From the NCBI GenBank assembly GCA_030446685.1, contig JAUJMV010000023.1, forward strand, positions 54,755 through 118,754: a DNA stretch of 64,000 nt, in the 5' to 3' direction. A model generated the notes under the pieces. That model was not told the DNA's origin. It saw nothing but the letters and a program-made list of their open reading frames with translations, and searched no databases. Positions 44,865-54,170 of this stretch are shown here, one piece after another (within the stretch, counting starts at the first letter, position 1; each line of letters opens with the position of its first letter). A program made the position numbers and the translations under genes. This stretch comes from Thermomicrobiales bacterium (GTDB lineage Bacteria > Chloroflexota > Chloroflexia > Thermomicrobiales > CADCWN01).

Positions 44865-46613
44865 ATGGCGGGATTCCCCCCACCCCAGACCCACCGGCCG
44901 GCGGTCGTCGGCAGCCGCTACATGGCCGCGACCGGCCACCCCCTCGCGACGCAGGCGGCGGTGCGCATCCTCGAGGCGGGCGGCAACGCGATCGACGCCG
45001 GCGTGGCGGCCGGCCTCTGCGTCAATGTCCTCCAGCCCGACATGACCAACCTCGGGGGCGTCGCGCCGATCATCCTCTACAGCGCCCGCGACGACGCCGT
45101 CCAGGCCATCAGCGGCCTCGGCCACTGGCCGCGCGCCGCCTCCCGCGACTACTTCATCCGCGAGTGCGGCGGCGCGATCCCGCCGGGCGTGCGCCGCTGC
45201 GTCGTGCCCGCGGCGGTCGACGCCTGGCTGACCGCCCTGGCGCGCTTCGGCACCCTCGCGCTCGCCGAGGTCGCCGCGCCGGCGATCGCGCTGGCCGCGG
45301 GGGGCTTCGCGGTCTACCCCTTCCTGGCGGCCAACCTCGCCGACGAGGCGGCGGGGCTGGCGCGCTGGCCCTCCAGCGCGGCGGTCTTCCTCCCCGGCGG
45401 CCGCCCCCCGCGCCCCGGCGAGCGGTTCCGCCAGCCCGACCTCGCCCGCACGCTGCGGATGCTCGTCGAGGCGGAGGCGGGGAGCCGCGGGCTGGGGCGC
45501 GCGGCGGCGATCGGCGCGGCGCGCGACCGCTTCTACCGCGGCGACATCGCCGAGCGGATCGCCGCCTTCCACGCCGAGGAGGGGGGCTGGCTGGGGCTCG
45601 ACGACCTGCGCGACTTCCACGTCGAGGTCGAGCGGCCCGTCTCCGTGCGCTACCGCGGCCACGACGTCCACGGCTGCCGCCCCTGGTGCCAGGGGCCGGT
45701 CGCGCTCCAAGCGCTGGGGATCCTCGCGGGCTACGACCTCGCCGCGCTCGGCCACAACACGGCCGAGGCGCTGCACCTCATCCTGGAGGCGCTGAAGGCC
45801 GCCTTCGCCGACCGCGAGCGCTACTACGGCGACCCGCGCTTCGTCGACGTGCCGGTCGACGGCCTGCTGCACCCGGCCTACGCCGCCCGCTGGCGCGAGC
45901 GCATCCGCCCCGACCGCGCCTCCCCCGGCATGCCGGAGCCGGGCGATCCCTGGCCCTTCCAGCCGGGCGGCCGCGCGGCGCCCCCGCCGGCCTGGCGCGC
46001 GCCGGCGGTCCTCAGCGCCCCGGTCGAGCCGGACACCAGCTATCTCTGCGTCGTCGACGAGTGGGGCAACGCCTTCTCGGCCACGCCGAGCGACGGCGGC
46101 GGCGCCTCGCCCGTCATCCCCGGCCTCGGCTTCATCGTCTCCGGGCGGGGCGTGCAGTCCTGGCTCGATCCCGACCACCCCAGCGCGATCGCGCCCGGCA
46201 AGCGCCCGCGCCTGACGCCGAGCCCCGGCCTGATCACCCGCGACGGGCGCGTCTTCGCGCCCTATGGCACGCCGGGCCTCGACGTGCAGCCGCAGGCGAT
46301 GGTCCAGTTCGTCGTCAACCTGCTCGACTTCGGGCTGGAGCCGCAGGCCGCCATCGAGGCGCCGCGCGTCGCCAGCTACAGCTTCCCGGCCTCGACCCAC
46401 CCGCACCCCTACACCCCCGGCCGGGCCGCCGTCGAGGGGCGCCTCCCGGCCGCGGTGCTGGCCGAGCTGGAGCGGCGCGGCCACCGGGTCGAGCGCTGGC
46501 CCGACTGGGCCGCGCGGGCCGGCGCCCTCTGCGCGGTCGTCGCCGACCGCGAGCGCGGCTTCCTCGCCGGCGCCGCCGACCCGCGACGGATGGCCTACGC
46601 GATGGGCTGGTAG
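44865..46613 (+). CDS. Gamma-glutamyltransferase family protein
   Basis: A 582-aa Ntn-hydrolase proenzyme-type protein. The N-terminal large-subunit region includes 'VGSRYMAATGHPLATQAAVR', 'ILEAGGNAIDAGVAAGL' and 'MTNLGGVAPIILYSARDD', and has 'LILEALKAAFADRERYYGD'. Self-cleavage would occur before the Thr of 'VEPDTSYLCVVDEWGNAFS', the usual nucleophile position. The small subunit carries 'SPSPGLITRDGR'-like and 'GTPGLDVQPQAMVQFVVN' segments. No signal peptide is seen, unlike periplasmic GGTs, so a cytosolic hydrolase acting on gamma-glutamyl amides or an acylase relative is possible. The start at 44865 has AGGAGGG. A nearby HyuB remnant suggests an earlier amide-compound degradation operon. 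Confidence 0.88.
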   Translation: MAGFPPPQTHRPAVVGSRYMAATGHPLATQAAVRILEAGGNAIDAGVAAGLCVNVLQPDMTNLGGVAPIILYSARDDAVQAISGLGHWPRAASRDYFIRECGGAIPPGVRRCVVPAAVDAWLTALARFGTLALAEVAAPAIALAAGGFAVYPFLAANLADEAAGLARWPSSAAVFLPGGRPPRPGERFRQPDLARTLRMLVEAEAGSRGLGRAAAIGAARDRFYRGDIAERIAAFHAEEGGWLGLDDLRDFHVEVERPVSVRYRGHDVHGCRPWCQGPVALQALGILAGYDLAALGHNTAEALHLILEALKAAFADRERYYGDPRFVDVPVDGLLHPAYAARWRERIRPDRASPGMPEPGDPWPFQPGGRAAPPPAWRAPAVLSAPVEPDTSYLCVVDEWGNAFSATPSDGGGASPVIPGLGFIVSGRGVQSWLDPDHPSAIAPGKRPRLTPSPGLITRDGRVFAPYGTPGLDVQPQAMVQFVVNLLDFGLEPQAAIEAPRVASYSFPASTHPHPYTPGRAAVEGRLPAAVLAELERRGHRVERWPDWAARAGALCAVVADRERGFLAGAADPRRMAYAMGW

Positions 46614-46743
46614 GCGCACCGCCGGTCGGCCGTCGTCGGTGGAGTGGGTCCGGCCACGGCGATCGAGGGCAGCGAAGCCAGGATGCTTGGGCGGAACCCG
46701 CCGGCGGCCGGCGGCCGGCGACTGACAACGGAGAGGGGAAACG

Positions 46744-48921
46744 ATGACCGTTATGCACCTCGCCATCCACTCCCGCGCGCCCCATGCCGACGGTGTCGCC
46801 TTCGGTGGCACCGGGCCGTACGAGCGGCTCGACGGCACGATCGGGTTCGCCGTCGAGCCGGGGCACGCGGCCAACCGCCCCATCATCGATCTTGACCGGG
46901 CGGCGCGCGACGACACCGGGCGCGTGCGCTTCCAGGCCGACTTCTGCCTGCTGCAGCCGCTCGAGCCGGCGCGCGGCAACCGCCGCCTCCTCTTCGAGGT
47001 ACTGAACCGGGGCCGCAAGCTCCTGCCGCGCATGCTCGACCACGCCCCGCCCGACGCCGAGCCGACCGCCCGGATCGACCCCGGCGACGGCTTCCTCCTG
47101 CGGCACGGCTGGACGATCGCCTGGTGCGGCTGGCAGTGGGACGTCGTCCGCGGACCGGCGCTGATGGGCCTGGAGGCGCCGCAGGCGCTGGAGGCGGTGG
47201 ACGGGCAGGCCCGCCCGATCGGGGGGCAGGTCATCTGCCAGTTCCAGCCGAACGAGGCGCTGCGGGACCACCTCCTCGCCGACCGCGTCCACCGGCCCTA
47301 CCCCGCCGCCGATCTCCCCGACCCCGACGCCATCATGACCGTGCGCGACGCCGCCGGCGGCCCCCGCGCGACTATCCCGCGCGACCGCTGGCGCTTCGCC
47401 CGCGCCGGGGCGGACGGCGCCCCCGTCCCGGACCACACCCGCGTCTGGCTGGCCGACGGCTTCGCGCCGGGGCGCGTCTACGAGGTCGTCTACCGCACCG
47501 CTAGCAGCCCGGTCGTCGGGGCCGGGCTGCTGGCGGTGCGCGACGCGGTCGCCTTCCTGCGGCACGGCGACGCCGTGGCCGGCAACCCCTGCGCCGGCCG
47601 CATCGACCACACCTTCGGCTTCGGCATGTCGCAGAGCGGGCGCTTCCTGCGCCACTTCCTCTACCTCGGCCTCAACCTCGACGAGGCGGGCCGCCCCGTC
47701 TTCGATGGCCTGCTGCCCCATGTCGCCGGGGCGCGCCGCGGCGAGTTCAACAGCCGCTTCGCCCAGCCCTCCGTGCAGCAGACGCCGGGCTTCGGCCACC
47801 TGCCGCCCTTCGCCGACGACGAGGGGCCGCACCCGCCGGCCGGTGCCGCCGGTGGCCTCCTCGGCCGCCAGCGCGCCCTCGGCGGCGTGCCGAAAATCGT
47901 CTCGATCAACACCTCGGCGGAGTACTGGCGCGGCGACGCCTCCCTCGCCCACACCGACCCCGCGGGCACACGCGACCTCGCCCTGCCGCCGGAGGTCCGC
48001 GCCTACCTCTTCGCCGGTACCCAGCACGGCCTCGGGACGGTGCCGCCCCCGCGGGTCAATGCCAACGACGGCGCGCGCGGGGCGCATCCTTTCAACGCGC
48101 TTGATTACGCCCCCCTCCTGCGCGCCGCGCTCGTCAACCTCGAGCGCTGGGTGACCGCCGGCGAGGCGCCGCCGCCGAGCGCCGTGCCCCGCCTGGCCGA
48201 CGGCACGGCCGTGCCCGCCCGCGCCGCCCTCGACGCCTACCGCGCCATCCCGGGCGCGACCCTGCCCGACCCCGCCCGCCTGCCGGCCCTGTGCCGCTAT
48301 GACCTCGGCCCCGACGCGGACCGGGGGGTCGGGCGTTACCCGGCGGTCGCCGGCGCCCCTTACCCGGCCTACGTCTCGGCGGTCGACGCCGACGGCAATG
48401 AGGTCGCGGGCGTCCGCATGCCCGACCTGGTCGTGCCGGTCGCGACCTACACCGGCTGGAACCCGCGCGCACCGGAATCGGGCGGCACCGGCCAGATCAT
48501 CCCGATGCAGGGCTCGACCTTCCCCTTCGCCTCCGACGCTGCCGCGCGCGAACGGGCCGGCGACCCGCGCCCGTCGGTCGCCGAGCGCTACCGCGGCCGT
48601 GACGACTACCTCGCCCGGGTCCGCCGCGCCGCCGAGAGGTTGGTCGCGGAGCGGTATCTGCTCGCCGAGGATGTCGACCTGGCGCTCCGGCTGGCGGCGG
48701 AACGCTACGACTACGTCACGGGCGGGGCGAGGGACGGGGGTGAGACCGGGGGCTGGTGCCGGCTTGCAATGGTTGCGATGGTGGCGCTGTCAACGTACGT
48801 CGGCAGGGGAGCGTTGATGTGGCATGAGGGCATGCTTGGGCGAGCGGTGGTGGTCGTTCAGGCGGCGGTGGATGGCCCCGTCATCTCGCGCCAAGTGGCG
48901 AAGCGCTGGTCACGGGTCTGA
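46744..48921 (+). CDS. Alpha/beta hydrolase domain protein, with 3' end running into IS DNA
   Basis: A large uncharacterised hydrolase of the type annotated simply 'alpha/beta hydrolase domain-containing'. Segments include 'GTGPYERLDGTIGFAVEP', 'LLFEVLNRGRKLLPRMLD', 'GWTIAWCGWQWDV' and the nucleophile elbow 'GFGMSQSGRFLRHFLYLG' (Ser of GMSQSG). They continue with 'KIVSINTSAEYWRGDASLAH' and 'LFAGTQHGLG', a likely catalytic His. The natural protein probably ends near 'LRLAAERYDYVTG' (about 48720). The last 60 or so residues are read-through into an IS6-derived element that starts at 48783. The start at 46744 has GGAGAGGGG upstream. Its substrate is unknown; esterase or lactonase activity is likely. 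Confidence 0.85.
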   Translation: MTVMHLAIHSRAPHADGVAFGGTGPYERLDGTIGFAVEPGHAANRPIIDLDRAARDDTGRVRFQADFCLLQPLEPARGNRRLLFEVLNRGRKLLPRMLDHAPPDAEPTARIDPGDGFLLRHGWTIAWCGWQWDVVRGPALMGLEAPQALEAVDGQARPIGGQVICQFQPNEALRDHLLADRVHRPYPAADLPDPDAIMTVRDAAGGPRATIPRDRWRFARAGADGAPVPDHTRVWLADGFAPGRVYEVVYRTASSPVVGAGLLAVRDAVAFLRHGDAVAGNPCAGRIDHTFGFGMSQSGRFLRHFLYLGLNLDEAGRPVFDGLLPHVAGARRGEFNSRFAQPSVQQTPGFGHLPPFADDEGPHPPAGAAGGLLGRQRALGGVPKIVSINTSAEYWRGDASLAHTDPAGTRDLALPPEVRAYLFAGTQHGLGTVPPPRVNANDGARGAHPFNALDYAPLLRAALVNLERWVTAGEAPPPSAVPRLADGTAVPARAALDAYRAIPGATLPDPARLPALCRYDLGPDADRGVGRYPAVAGAPYPAYVSAVDADGNEVAGVRMPDLVVPVATYTGWNPRAPESGGTGQIIPMQGSTFPFASDAAARERAGDPRPSVAERYRGRDDYLARVRRAAERLVAERYLLAEDVDLALRLAAERYDYVTGGARDGGETGGWCRLAMVAMVALSTYVGRGALMWHEGMLGRAVVVVQAAVDGPVISRQVAKRWSRV

Positions 48922-49188
48922 CGGTAGCCGTCGGCGCTGAGGCGATGGCGACGCGGGCGGAAGTGGTTGGCGATGGGCCCATAGGTGGCGAGGAAGCGCT
49001 GGGCGCTGCCGGGCGATGTGAACCGGCCCTTGCGCCGCTGGCGCTGCCGCGTGGGCCGGTGGGAGCTCTCCGCATGGCCGATGATCCCCAGTGGGAAGCG
49101 ATGGCGGCGATAAGTGGCGGCACGGTTCATGTCTCTCATGCCGCCAGTATCCCACACCAACATCACTCGATCTCAACTTGACAATGCC
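48783..49188 (-). mobile_element. Internally deleted IS6-family element
   Basis: The ends are GGCGCTGTCAACGT (48783) and, reverse-complemented from 49188, GGCATTGTCAAGTT, which resemble IS6-type terminal repeats. They enclose about 400 bp containing only a collapsed transposase frame. No 8-bp target duplication is visible. Confidence 0.6.
48858..49139 (-). pseudogene. IS6-family transposase, N- and C-termini fused by internal deletion
   Basis: The frame begins 'MRDMNRAATYRRHRFPLGII', the usual IS6 N-terminus. It jumps after 'GHA' straight to 'AESSHRPTRQRQRRKGRFTS' and 'AQRFLATYGPIANHFRPRRH', the C-terminal part that carries the last catalytic Glu. About 130 residues, including the two catalytic Asp, are missing without a frame break, so the product is inactive. 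Confidence 0.75.
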
Positions 49189-49334
49189 GCCGTGTGGCGC
49201 GCGGGCGCCGGGCAGGTGATGCGCGGCGCCCTCCCGGCCACCCGCCCGCGTGTATACTGGCCCGGCGCGCCGCACGAGGCCGGCGTCGCGCCCCCGGAGC
49301 GGGGCGGTGGCCCGGCAAGGCGAGGAGGAGGACG

Positions 49335-49988
49335 ATGCCGACCCTGGACCTGACGCCCGATCAACTGCTCACCACGACGCGCGCGGTCCGCCAGCGGCTC
49401 GCCCTCGCCCGCCCGGTCGAGCGCGCGGTCCTCGAGGAGTGCCTGGCGATCGCCCACCAGGCGCCGACCGGCGCCCACCGGCAGCACTGGCACTTCGTCG
49501 TGGTCACCGACCCGGCGAAGCGGGCCGCGCTCGCCGACTGCTACCGGCGCGGCTGGCGGGCCTATCGCGCTGCCGGCGGCGGGGCCGGCGCCACCCGGAC
49601 CGGCGACCCCGCGCGCGACGCCGCCCTGGCCCGCATCGGCGCCTCGTCCGCCTACCTGGCCGAGCACCTGCAGGACGTGCCGGTCCTCGTCGTCCCCTGC
49701 ATCGCCGGGCGGACCGACGGGCTGCCGGCGGCCGCGCAGGCGGGCACCTGGGGCTCGATCCTCCCCGCGGTCTGGAGCTTCATGCTGGCCGCCCGCGCCC
49801 GCGGGCTCGGCACCGTCTGGACCACGCTGCACCTGCCCCACGAGCGCGAGGCCGCCGCGGTGCTGGGCATCCCCTACGAGGAGGTGGTGCAGACCGCCCT
49901 GATCCCCGTCGCCTACACCATCGGCGTCGATTTCCGGCCCGGGCAGCGCGAGCCGCTGGCCCGGACGGTCCACTGGGACGCGTGGTAG
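49335..49988 (+). CDS. Nitroreductase family protein
   Basis: A 217-aa FMN-dependent reductase of the nitroreductase fold. FMN-contact regions are visible in 'TRAVRQRLALARPVERAVLE', 'AHQAPTGAHRQHWHFVVVTD', 'GSILPAVWSFMLAARARGLG' and 'TVWTTLHLPHEREAAAVLGI'. The ATG at 49335, with AGGAGGAGG upstream, is preferred to the track start at 49194, which lies in the intergenic region right of the IS6 derivative. Family members reduce nitro groups, quinones or enones using NAD(P)H; some are dehalogenases or oxidases. It lies upstream of the ATP-grasp cluster with a separate promoter between, so a functional link is only possible. Confidence 0.88.
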   Translation: MPTLDLTPDQLLTTTRAVRQRLALARPVERAVLEECLAIAHQAPTGAHRQHWHFVVVTDPAKRAALADCYRRGWRAYRAAGGGAGATRTGDPARDAALARIGASSAYLAEHLQDVPVLVVPCIAGRTDGLPAAAQAGTWGSILPAVWSFMLAARARGLGTVWTTLHLPHEREAAAVLGIPYEEVVQTALIPVAYTIGVDFRPGQREPLARTVHWDAW

Positions 49989-50115
49989 GGCCGACGCGCC
50001 GCTGTCTTAGTGGGTGGGGCCGGCCATCGCGTACCTCTCAAAGGGGCGCACGACAGCCCTCGCCTACCGCCCGCACCCGCTCGCGCATAAGCCCTGTAGT
50101 TGACGATGCGTCGGG

Positions 50116-50144
50116 ATGACCAAAGCGGTCAGGACAGGTATAAT
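50116..50144 (+). promoter_or_regulatory. Promoter upstream of the plus-strand ATP-grasp gene
   Basis: ATGACC (50116-50121), 17 bp, then a perfect TATAAT (50139-50144), about 80 bp upstream of the chosen start codon. Confidence 0.55.
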
Positions 50145-50227
50145 CCAGGCCTGCGTGTCCTTTGCCGCTGGGACTGAATTGAGTGACGCGCTGGGTGCGG
50201 ACCGGCGCGATGCCAGGCGGGGCGTCC

Positions 50228-51448
50228 ATGCCATTCGTCATCATCGCCACACCGTTCTTCTCGGCCAACGCCGTGCGCTTCATCGCGGCGACCGCCACCC
50301 TGGCCGGCACGGAGCTCGGCGTGATCAGCCAGGAGCCGCCAGAGCTGCTGCCCGGCGACGTGCGTGCGCGGCTTGCCGCGCACTGGCGGGTCGACAACGT
50401 CCTCGATAGCGACCAACTCGTCGGCGCGGCTGAGGAGCTGGCGCGGCGGCACGGGCCGATCCGGCGCCTGCTCAGCGCGCAGGAGCAGATGCAGGTCCCG
50501 CTGGCCGAGGCGCGGGAGCGGCTGGGCGTGCCGGGGATGCGCCCGGAGGCGGCGCAGAACTTCCGCGACAAGGCACGGATGAAGACGCTGCTGCGCGCGG
50601 CGGGGCTGCCCTGCGCGCGGCATCGCCTCGTCACCGATGAGGCGGGGGCCTGGGGCTTCGCCGAGGCGGTCGGCTATCCGCTGATTGTCAAGCCGCCCGA
50701 GGGCGCCGGGACGCAGAACACCTTCCGCGCCGATGGCCCGGACGCGCTGCGCGAGGCGCTGGCGGCCACCGCGCCCGCGCGGGGGCGCGCGACGCTGCTG
50801 GAGGAGTTCATCGTCGGCGAGGAGTTCTCGTTCGACACCTTCTCGCGCGATGGCCGGGCACTCTGGCACTCGCTCACCCGCTACCTGCCGGCGCCGCTGG
50901 AGGTGATGCGCACGCCCTGGATCCAGTGGCGGGTGGTGCTGCCGCGCGAGGTGGACGATTCCCAATACGACGACATCCGCGCGGCGGCGTTTCGCACGCT
51001 GGAAGTCCTCGGGATGGACACGGGGCTGAGCCACCTGGAGTGGTTCCGCCGCCGGGACGGCAGCCTGGCGATCTCCGAGGTGGCCGCCCGCCCGCCCGGC
51101 GCGCAGATCACCACACTGATGTCGCGCGCCCACGATTTCGACGCTGTCGCCGCCTGGGCGCGGCTGATGGTCTTCGGCGCGTTCGAGCCGCCGCCGCGCC
51201 GCTACGCCGCTGGGGCCGTCTATCTGCGCGGGCACGGCCAGGGGGTGATCCGGGCCGTCCACGGCCTCGATGCCGCGGATCGCGAGTTGGGCCACCTGGC
51301 GACCGATGTGAAGTTGCCGGAGATCGGGCGGCCGCCCTCGCCGAGCTACGAGGGCGACGGCTACATCATCGTGCGGCACCCCGAGACGGCGGTGGTGGAG
51401 CGGGCGCTGCTCCGCCTGGTCGAGCTGATTCGCGTGGAACTCGGCTGA
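50228..51448 (+). CDS. ATP-grasp carboxylate-amine/thiol ligase-like protein
   Basis: A 406-aa ATP-grasp enzyme beginning 'MPFVIIATPFFSANAVRFIA'. The ATP-binding core has 'FRDKARMKTLLRAAGLPCAR', 'YPLIVKPPEGAGTQNTFRAD' (ATP-binding Lys) and 'TLLEEFIVGEEFSFDTF'. The metal-binding segment is 'LAISEVAARPPGAQI'. ATP-grasp enzymes activate a carboxylate as acyl-phosphate and join it to an amine or similar nucleophile; carboxylase-like or peptide-ligase roles are both compatible. It is convergent with the ATP-grasp gene at 51546 and has its own promoter. Upstream ATGs at 50183 and 50210 are possible. The substrate is unknown. Confidence 0.88.
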   Translation: MPFVIIATPFFSANAVRFIAATATLAGTELGVISQEPPELLPGDVRARLAAHWRVDNVLDSDQLVGAAEELARRHGPIRRLLSAQEQMQVPLAEARERLGVPGMRPEAAQNFRDKARMKTLLRAAGLPCARHRLVTDEAGAWGFAEAVGYPLIVKPPEGAGTQNTFRADGPDALREALAATAPARGRATLLEEFIVGEEFSFDTFSRDGRALWHSLTRYLPAPLEVMRTPWIQWRVVLPREVDDSQYDDIRAAAFRTLEVLGMDTGLSHLEWFRRRDGSLAISEVAARPPGAQITTLMSRAHDFDAVAAWARLMVFGAFEPPPRRYAAGAVYLRGHGQGVIRAVHGLDAADRELGHLATDVKLPEIGRPPSPSYEGDGYIIVRHPETAVVERALLRLVELIRVELG

Positions 51449-51545
51449 GGGCAGCGCCGGCAGGACCGCGGCGTCCTGTCGGTCGTGGGGGCGGATCCCC
51501 AGGACCGCCCCCGCAAAGGCCCAGGCGGGGCGACCCGCTGGTGTC

Positions 51546-52760
51546 TCAGTAGCGGTCCGCGGCGGGGCGCTCCTGCATCTGCGGCATGGCGGCGTGGAAG
51601 TCATCGTAGAAGCGCCGGCTGTACTGGTCCAGCAGGGTTTCGACGCGATCGCGGTGTGGGGAGGCGATGACGAAGCCGACGTGGTAGGTCTTGTCGAGCC
51701 GGACGGCGATCTCCGGGTCCTGGTAGGCCGAGGTGTCGGGGTGCTCCTGGCGCGCGAGCGAGATGATCACCCCGGCATAATCCTGGCGCGGGGAGGGCGG
51801 CGTGTACCGGCCGCCGTCCGCGGCGAGTTCGAGTTTGGCCCACTCCGCCCAGAGGTTGACGCCGGTGGCGGCCTCGATCCCCTCGGCGATATTCGCGCCG
51901 CCGACCCGCGCCGCCGTCTCCAGGAAGTAGAACCGGCCGTCCTCGTGCCCCTTGATGAACTCCATGTGCGTCACGCCGCGCGCCAGGCCGAGCGCCTGGA
52001 TCACCTCGCGGCTCGCCGCCTTCAGCATCGTGTCGTCGGCCGCGCCGCGTTCCACCGTGCGGGTGATGAAGATGCCGCCCTGCTGGACCACGTCCATCGG
52101 CGGCCGCCCGTAGCGGTGCGCCTCGGCGAAGAAGGGCTCGCCGTCGACGATCAGCGAATCGACGTGGAAGACCTCGCCGGGGACGTAGCGTTCCAGGACG
52201 TAGAACGATTGCCGGTCGCCGAGCTGGTCCAGGGCCGGCCACAACTCGTCGGCGTGGCCGAGTTTGCGGATGCCGATCGCGGCGGCCTCGCCGCGCGGCT
52301 TGAGGACCCACGGCGGCGGGACGCGCGCCATGAAGGCGCGGAGGCGGTCGTAGTTGAAGATGCCGGTGAAGTCGGGGACGAGGATGCCCGCCCCGGCGGC
52401 CTCCGAGCGCATCGCCAGCTTGTCGCGGAAGCGGCGGGCGACGGTGTCGCCCATGCCGGGCAGGCGCATGTGCTCGCGCAGGGCGGCGGCGGTCTGCACG
52501 TCGAAGTCGTCGAGGGCGACGATGCGATCGATCGGGCGGTCACGGGCGAGGTAGCTGACGCCCTTGATCACGTCATCGAGGTTATAAAGATCGGGCATGT
52601 GGAAGAACTCGTCGATGCTCTCGCGGGGCCAGTCGGCGTGCTCGAGCGCGGAGACCGTGACGAAGATCACGCGCGCGCCCTGGCGCTTGGCCTCGCGGAT
52701 GAACTCCTGCCCCTTCTCGAACCCGGCGATGCAGAGGAGCGTCGTCGGTCCCGCGGTCAT
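51546..52760 (-). CDS. ATP-grasp ligase-like protein
   Basis: A 404-aa ATP-grasp protein starting '[20 protein letters not shown]' at 52760. Key segments are '[20 protein letters not shown]', '[18 protein letters not shown]', '[20 protein letters not shown]' and '[19 protein letters not shown]' (metal ligands). It resembles the ATP-grasp group with biotin carboxylase-like domain order and the window's own protein at 50228, but is clearly distinct from it. It is the last gene of the minus-strand ligase cluster, separated from the YbdK-like gene by an inverted heptamer array. It probably joins an amino acid or other amine to a carboxylate made by the cluster; the product is unknown. Confidence 0.88.
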   Translation of the reverse strand: MTAGPTTLLCIAGFEKGQEFIREAKRQGARVIFVTVSALEHADWPRESIDEFFHMPDLYNLDDVIKGVSYLARDRPIDRIVALDDFDVQTAAALREHMRLPGMGDTVARRFRDKLAMRSEAAGAGILVPDFTGIFNYDRLRAFMARVPPPWVLKPRGEAAAIGIRKLGHADELWPALDQLGDRQSFYVLERYVPGEVFHVDSLIVDGEPFFAEAHRYGRPPMDVVQQGGIFITRTVERGAADDTMLKAASREVIQALGLARGVTHMEFIKGHEDGRFYFLETAARVGGANIAEGIEAATGVNLWAEWAKLELAADGGRYTPPSPRQDYAGVIISLARQEHPDTSAYQDPEIAVRLDKTYHVGFVIASPHRDRVETLLDQYSRRFYDDFHAAMPQMQERPAADRY

Positions 52761-52775
52761 CGTTCCCCCCTTGTG

Positions 52776-52889
52776 GTTAAAGGTTGCAAGTTGAACGTTG
52801 AAGGTTCCGCGGGGATAGGACTTAGGCCGCTTGCCGATGGCCAATGCATGCGCAAACGTCAACCTTCAACTTGCAACCTTCACCCTTCG
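52776..52889. repeat. Inverted heptamer array A
   Basis: The left arm (52776-52806) reads GTTAAAG GTTGCAA GTTGAAC then GTTGAAG. The right arm (52855-52889) is the near-complement, with matching unit order (GTTGCAA central in both). Arms of about 28 nt enclose a loop of about 48 nt and would fold in RNA. The right arm overlaps the stop codon of the YbdK-like gene. Confidence 0.8.
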
Positions 52890-54040
52890 ACCGCCGCCGC
52901 GGGCGGCGCTTCGCCCGGCACTTCTTGCGGGATCACCCCCTCGGCGGTTTCCGCGATCAGGTGGTCGACGACCGCTCTCAGGTCGCCGGTGCGGCGGTAG
53001 GTCGCGAGCTGGCGGTCGGCGCTCGACCCCTGCTCCATGATGCGGTAGGCGTACTCGACCTCCTTGCGGCTGCCGAGTTCGTCGATCACGTCGCCGATGA
53101 ACCATTCGATCAACTCGCGGATCAGGGCGCGGGCCGGGAATTGCTCCTGCTTGCCGAAGTCGATCAACTGGCCGTCCAGCCCGTAGCGCACCGCGCGCCA
53201 CTTGTTCTCCTCGATCAGATCCAGCGGGTAGACGCGGAAGGTCATGTTGTCGCGGCGCAGCTTCCAGATCTTGTAGACGATCGCCTGCAGGATCGCCGCG
53301 ACGCAGACGACCTCATCGACGCGGGTGCAGACGTCGAAGAGGCGGAATTCGATCGTCGGGTAGGTGTGGTTCGGGCGCACGTCCCACCAGATCTTGCTGC
53401 CGTTCGGGATGCTCCCGGTGCGGATCAGCGTGTCCTGCAGGTAGGTGAAGTCGCTCCAGGACTGGAAGATTCGCGGGATGCCGGTGCGCGGGAAGTTGCG
53501 GAAGACGATGCTGCGGTAGGAGTGGAGGCCGGTGGTGCGCCCCATCCAGAAGGGCGAACTGGAAGTCAAGCAGAGCAGATGGGGCAGCATGTAGCGCGAG
53601 ACGTTCATCGCCTCGATCAGGAACTCGCGATCCTCGATGCCGATGTGGACATGGGTGCCGAAGATCAGCAGGCGCTGGGCGAGCTCCGCCATGTCCTCCT
53701 TGACGCCTGCGTAGCGGTCGAAGGGGGTGATCTCCTGCGTATGCCAGGAGGAGAAGGGGTGGGTACCGGCGGCGGCGATCCGCAGGCCGTTCTTGGCCGC
53801 CAGGCCGATCAGCGCGCGGCGCAGCCGGATCACCTCCGCGCGCGCCTCCGCGGGGGTCTGGTAGACGCCGGTGCCGATCTCGACGATCGACTGGTGCAAT
53901 TCGGCCTTGAGGTGCTCGCGCAGTTCGAGGTGGTCCTCTTTGAGCATCTCGGTGATGTAGGACCGCAACTCGCGCGTCTCGGGATCGATGATCTGATACT
54001 CCTCCTCGAGGCCGATCGTCAGCGACGGAGGTTTCATCAT
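52880..54040 (-). CDS. YbdK/GCS2-type carboxylate-amine ligase
   Basis: A 386-aa member of the GCS2 (glutamate-cysteine ligase 2) fold, which belongs to the glutamine-synthetase-like superfamily. The N-terminal 'LTIGLEEEYQIIDPETREL' is diagnostic, followed by 'HQSIVEIGTGVYQTPAEAR', 'LIFGTHVHIGIEDREFLIEA', 'WDVRPNHTYPTIEFRLFDV' and 'EENKWRAVRYGLDGQLID'. The family uses ATP to link the carboxylate of glutamate or a similar acid to an amine. E. coli YbdK shows weak glutamate-cysteine ligase activity, but its physiological role is unclear. The start at 54040 (an MM pair, GAGGT upstream) is accepted. It lies between heptamer arrays A and B, flanked on both sides by ATP-grasp ligases, which suggests a joint role in building an amide-linked metabolite. 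Confidence 0.92.
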   Translation of the reverse strand: MMKPPSLTIGLEEEYQIIDPETRELRSYITEMLKEDHLELREHLKAELHQSIVEIGTGVYQTPAEARAEVIRLRRALIGLAAKNGLRIAAAGTHPFSSWHTQEITPFDRYAGVKEDMAELAQRLLIFGTHVHIGIEDREFLIEAMNVSRYMLPHLLCLTSSSPFWMGRTTGLHSYRSIVFRNFPRTGIPRIFQSWSDFTYLQDTLIRTGSIPNGSKIWWDVRPNHTYPTIEFRLFDVCTRVDEVVCVAAILQAIVYKIWKLRRDNMTFRVYPLDLIEENKWRAVRYGLDGQLIDFGKQEQFPARALIRELIEWFIGDVIDELGSRKEVEYAYRIMEQGSSADRQLATYRRTGDLRAVVDHLIAETAEGVIPQEVPGEAPPAAAVEG

Positions 54041-54058
54041 CAGGCACCTCTGCGCGGG

Positions 54059-54170
54059 GGTTGAAGGTTGAAGATTGAAGGTTGAAAGTTGCCTTAGCCA
54101 CGGCGCGAACTCTCAACCCCTAGCCCTCGCGACCCCAACCCTCAACCTTCAACCTTCAACCTTCAACCCC
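54059..54170. repeat. Inverted heptamer array B
   Basis: The left arm (54059-54091) has four units near GTTGAAG; the right arm (54137-54170) is four units of the complement CTTCAAC. The loop is about 45 nt. The right arm covers the stop of the circularly permuted ATP-grasp gene. Unit consensus is the same as in array A. Confidence 0.85.

Noticed and set aside
44709-47234. 841-aa minus-strand ORF
   Set aside because: It is antisense to the gamma-glutamyltransferase-like gene and the hydrolase start, and has no recognisable motif.
49173-49183. TTGACA near 49178 as the nitroreductase promoter -35
   Set aside because: It is part of the IS6 terminal repeat and no -10 lies 16-18 bp downstream. 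A TATACT further on lacks a good -35.
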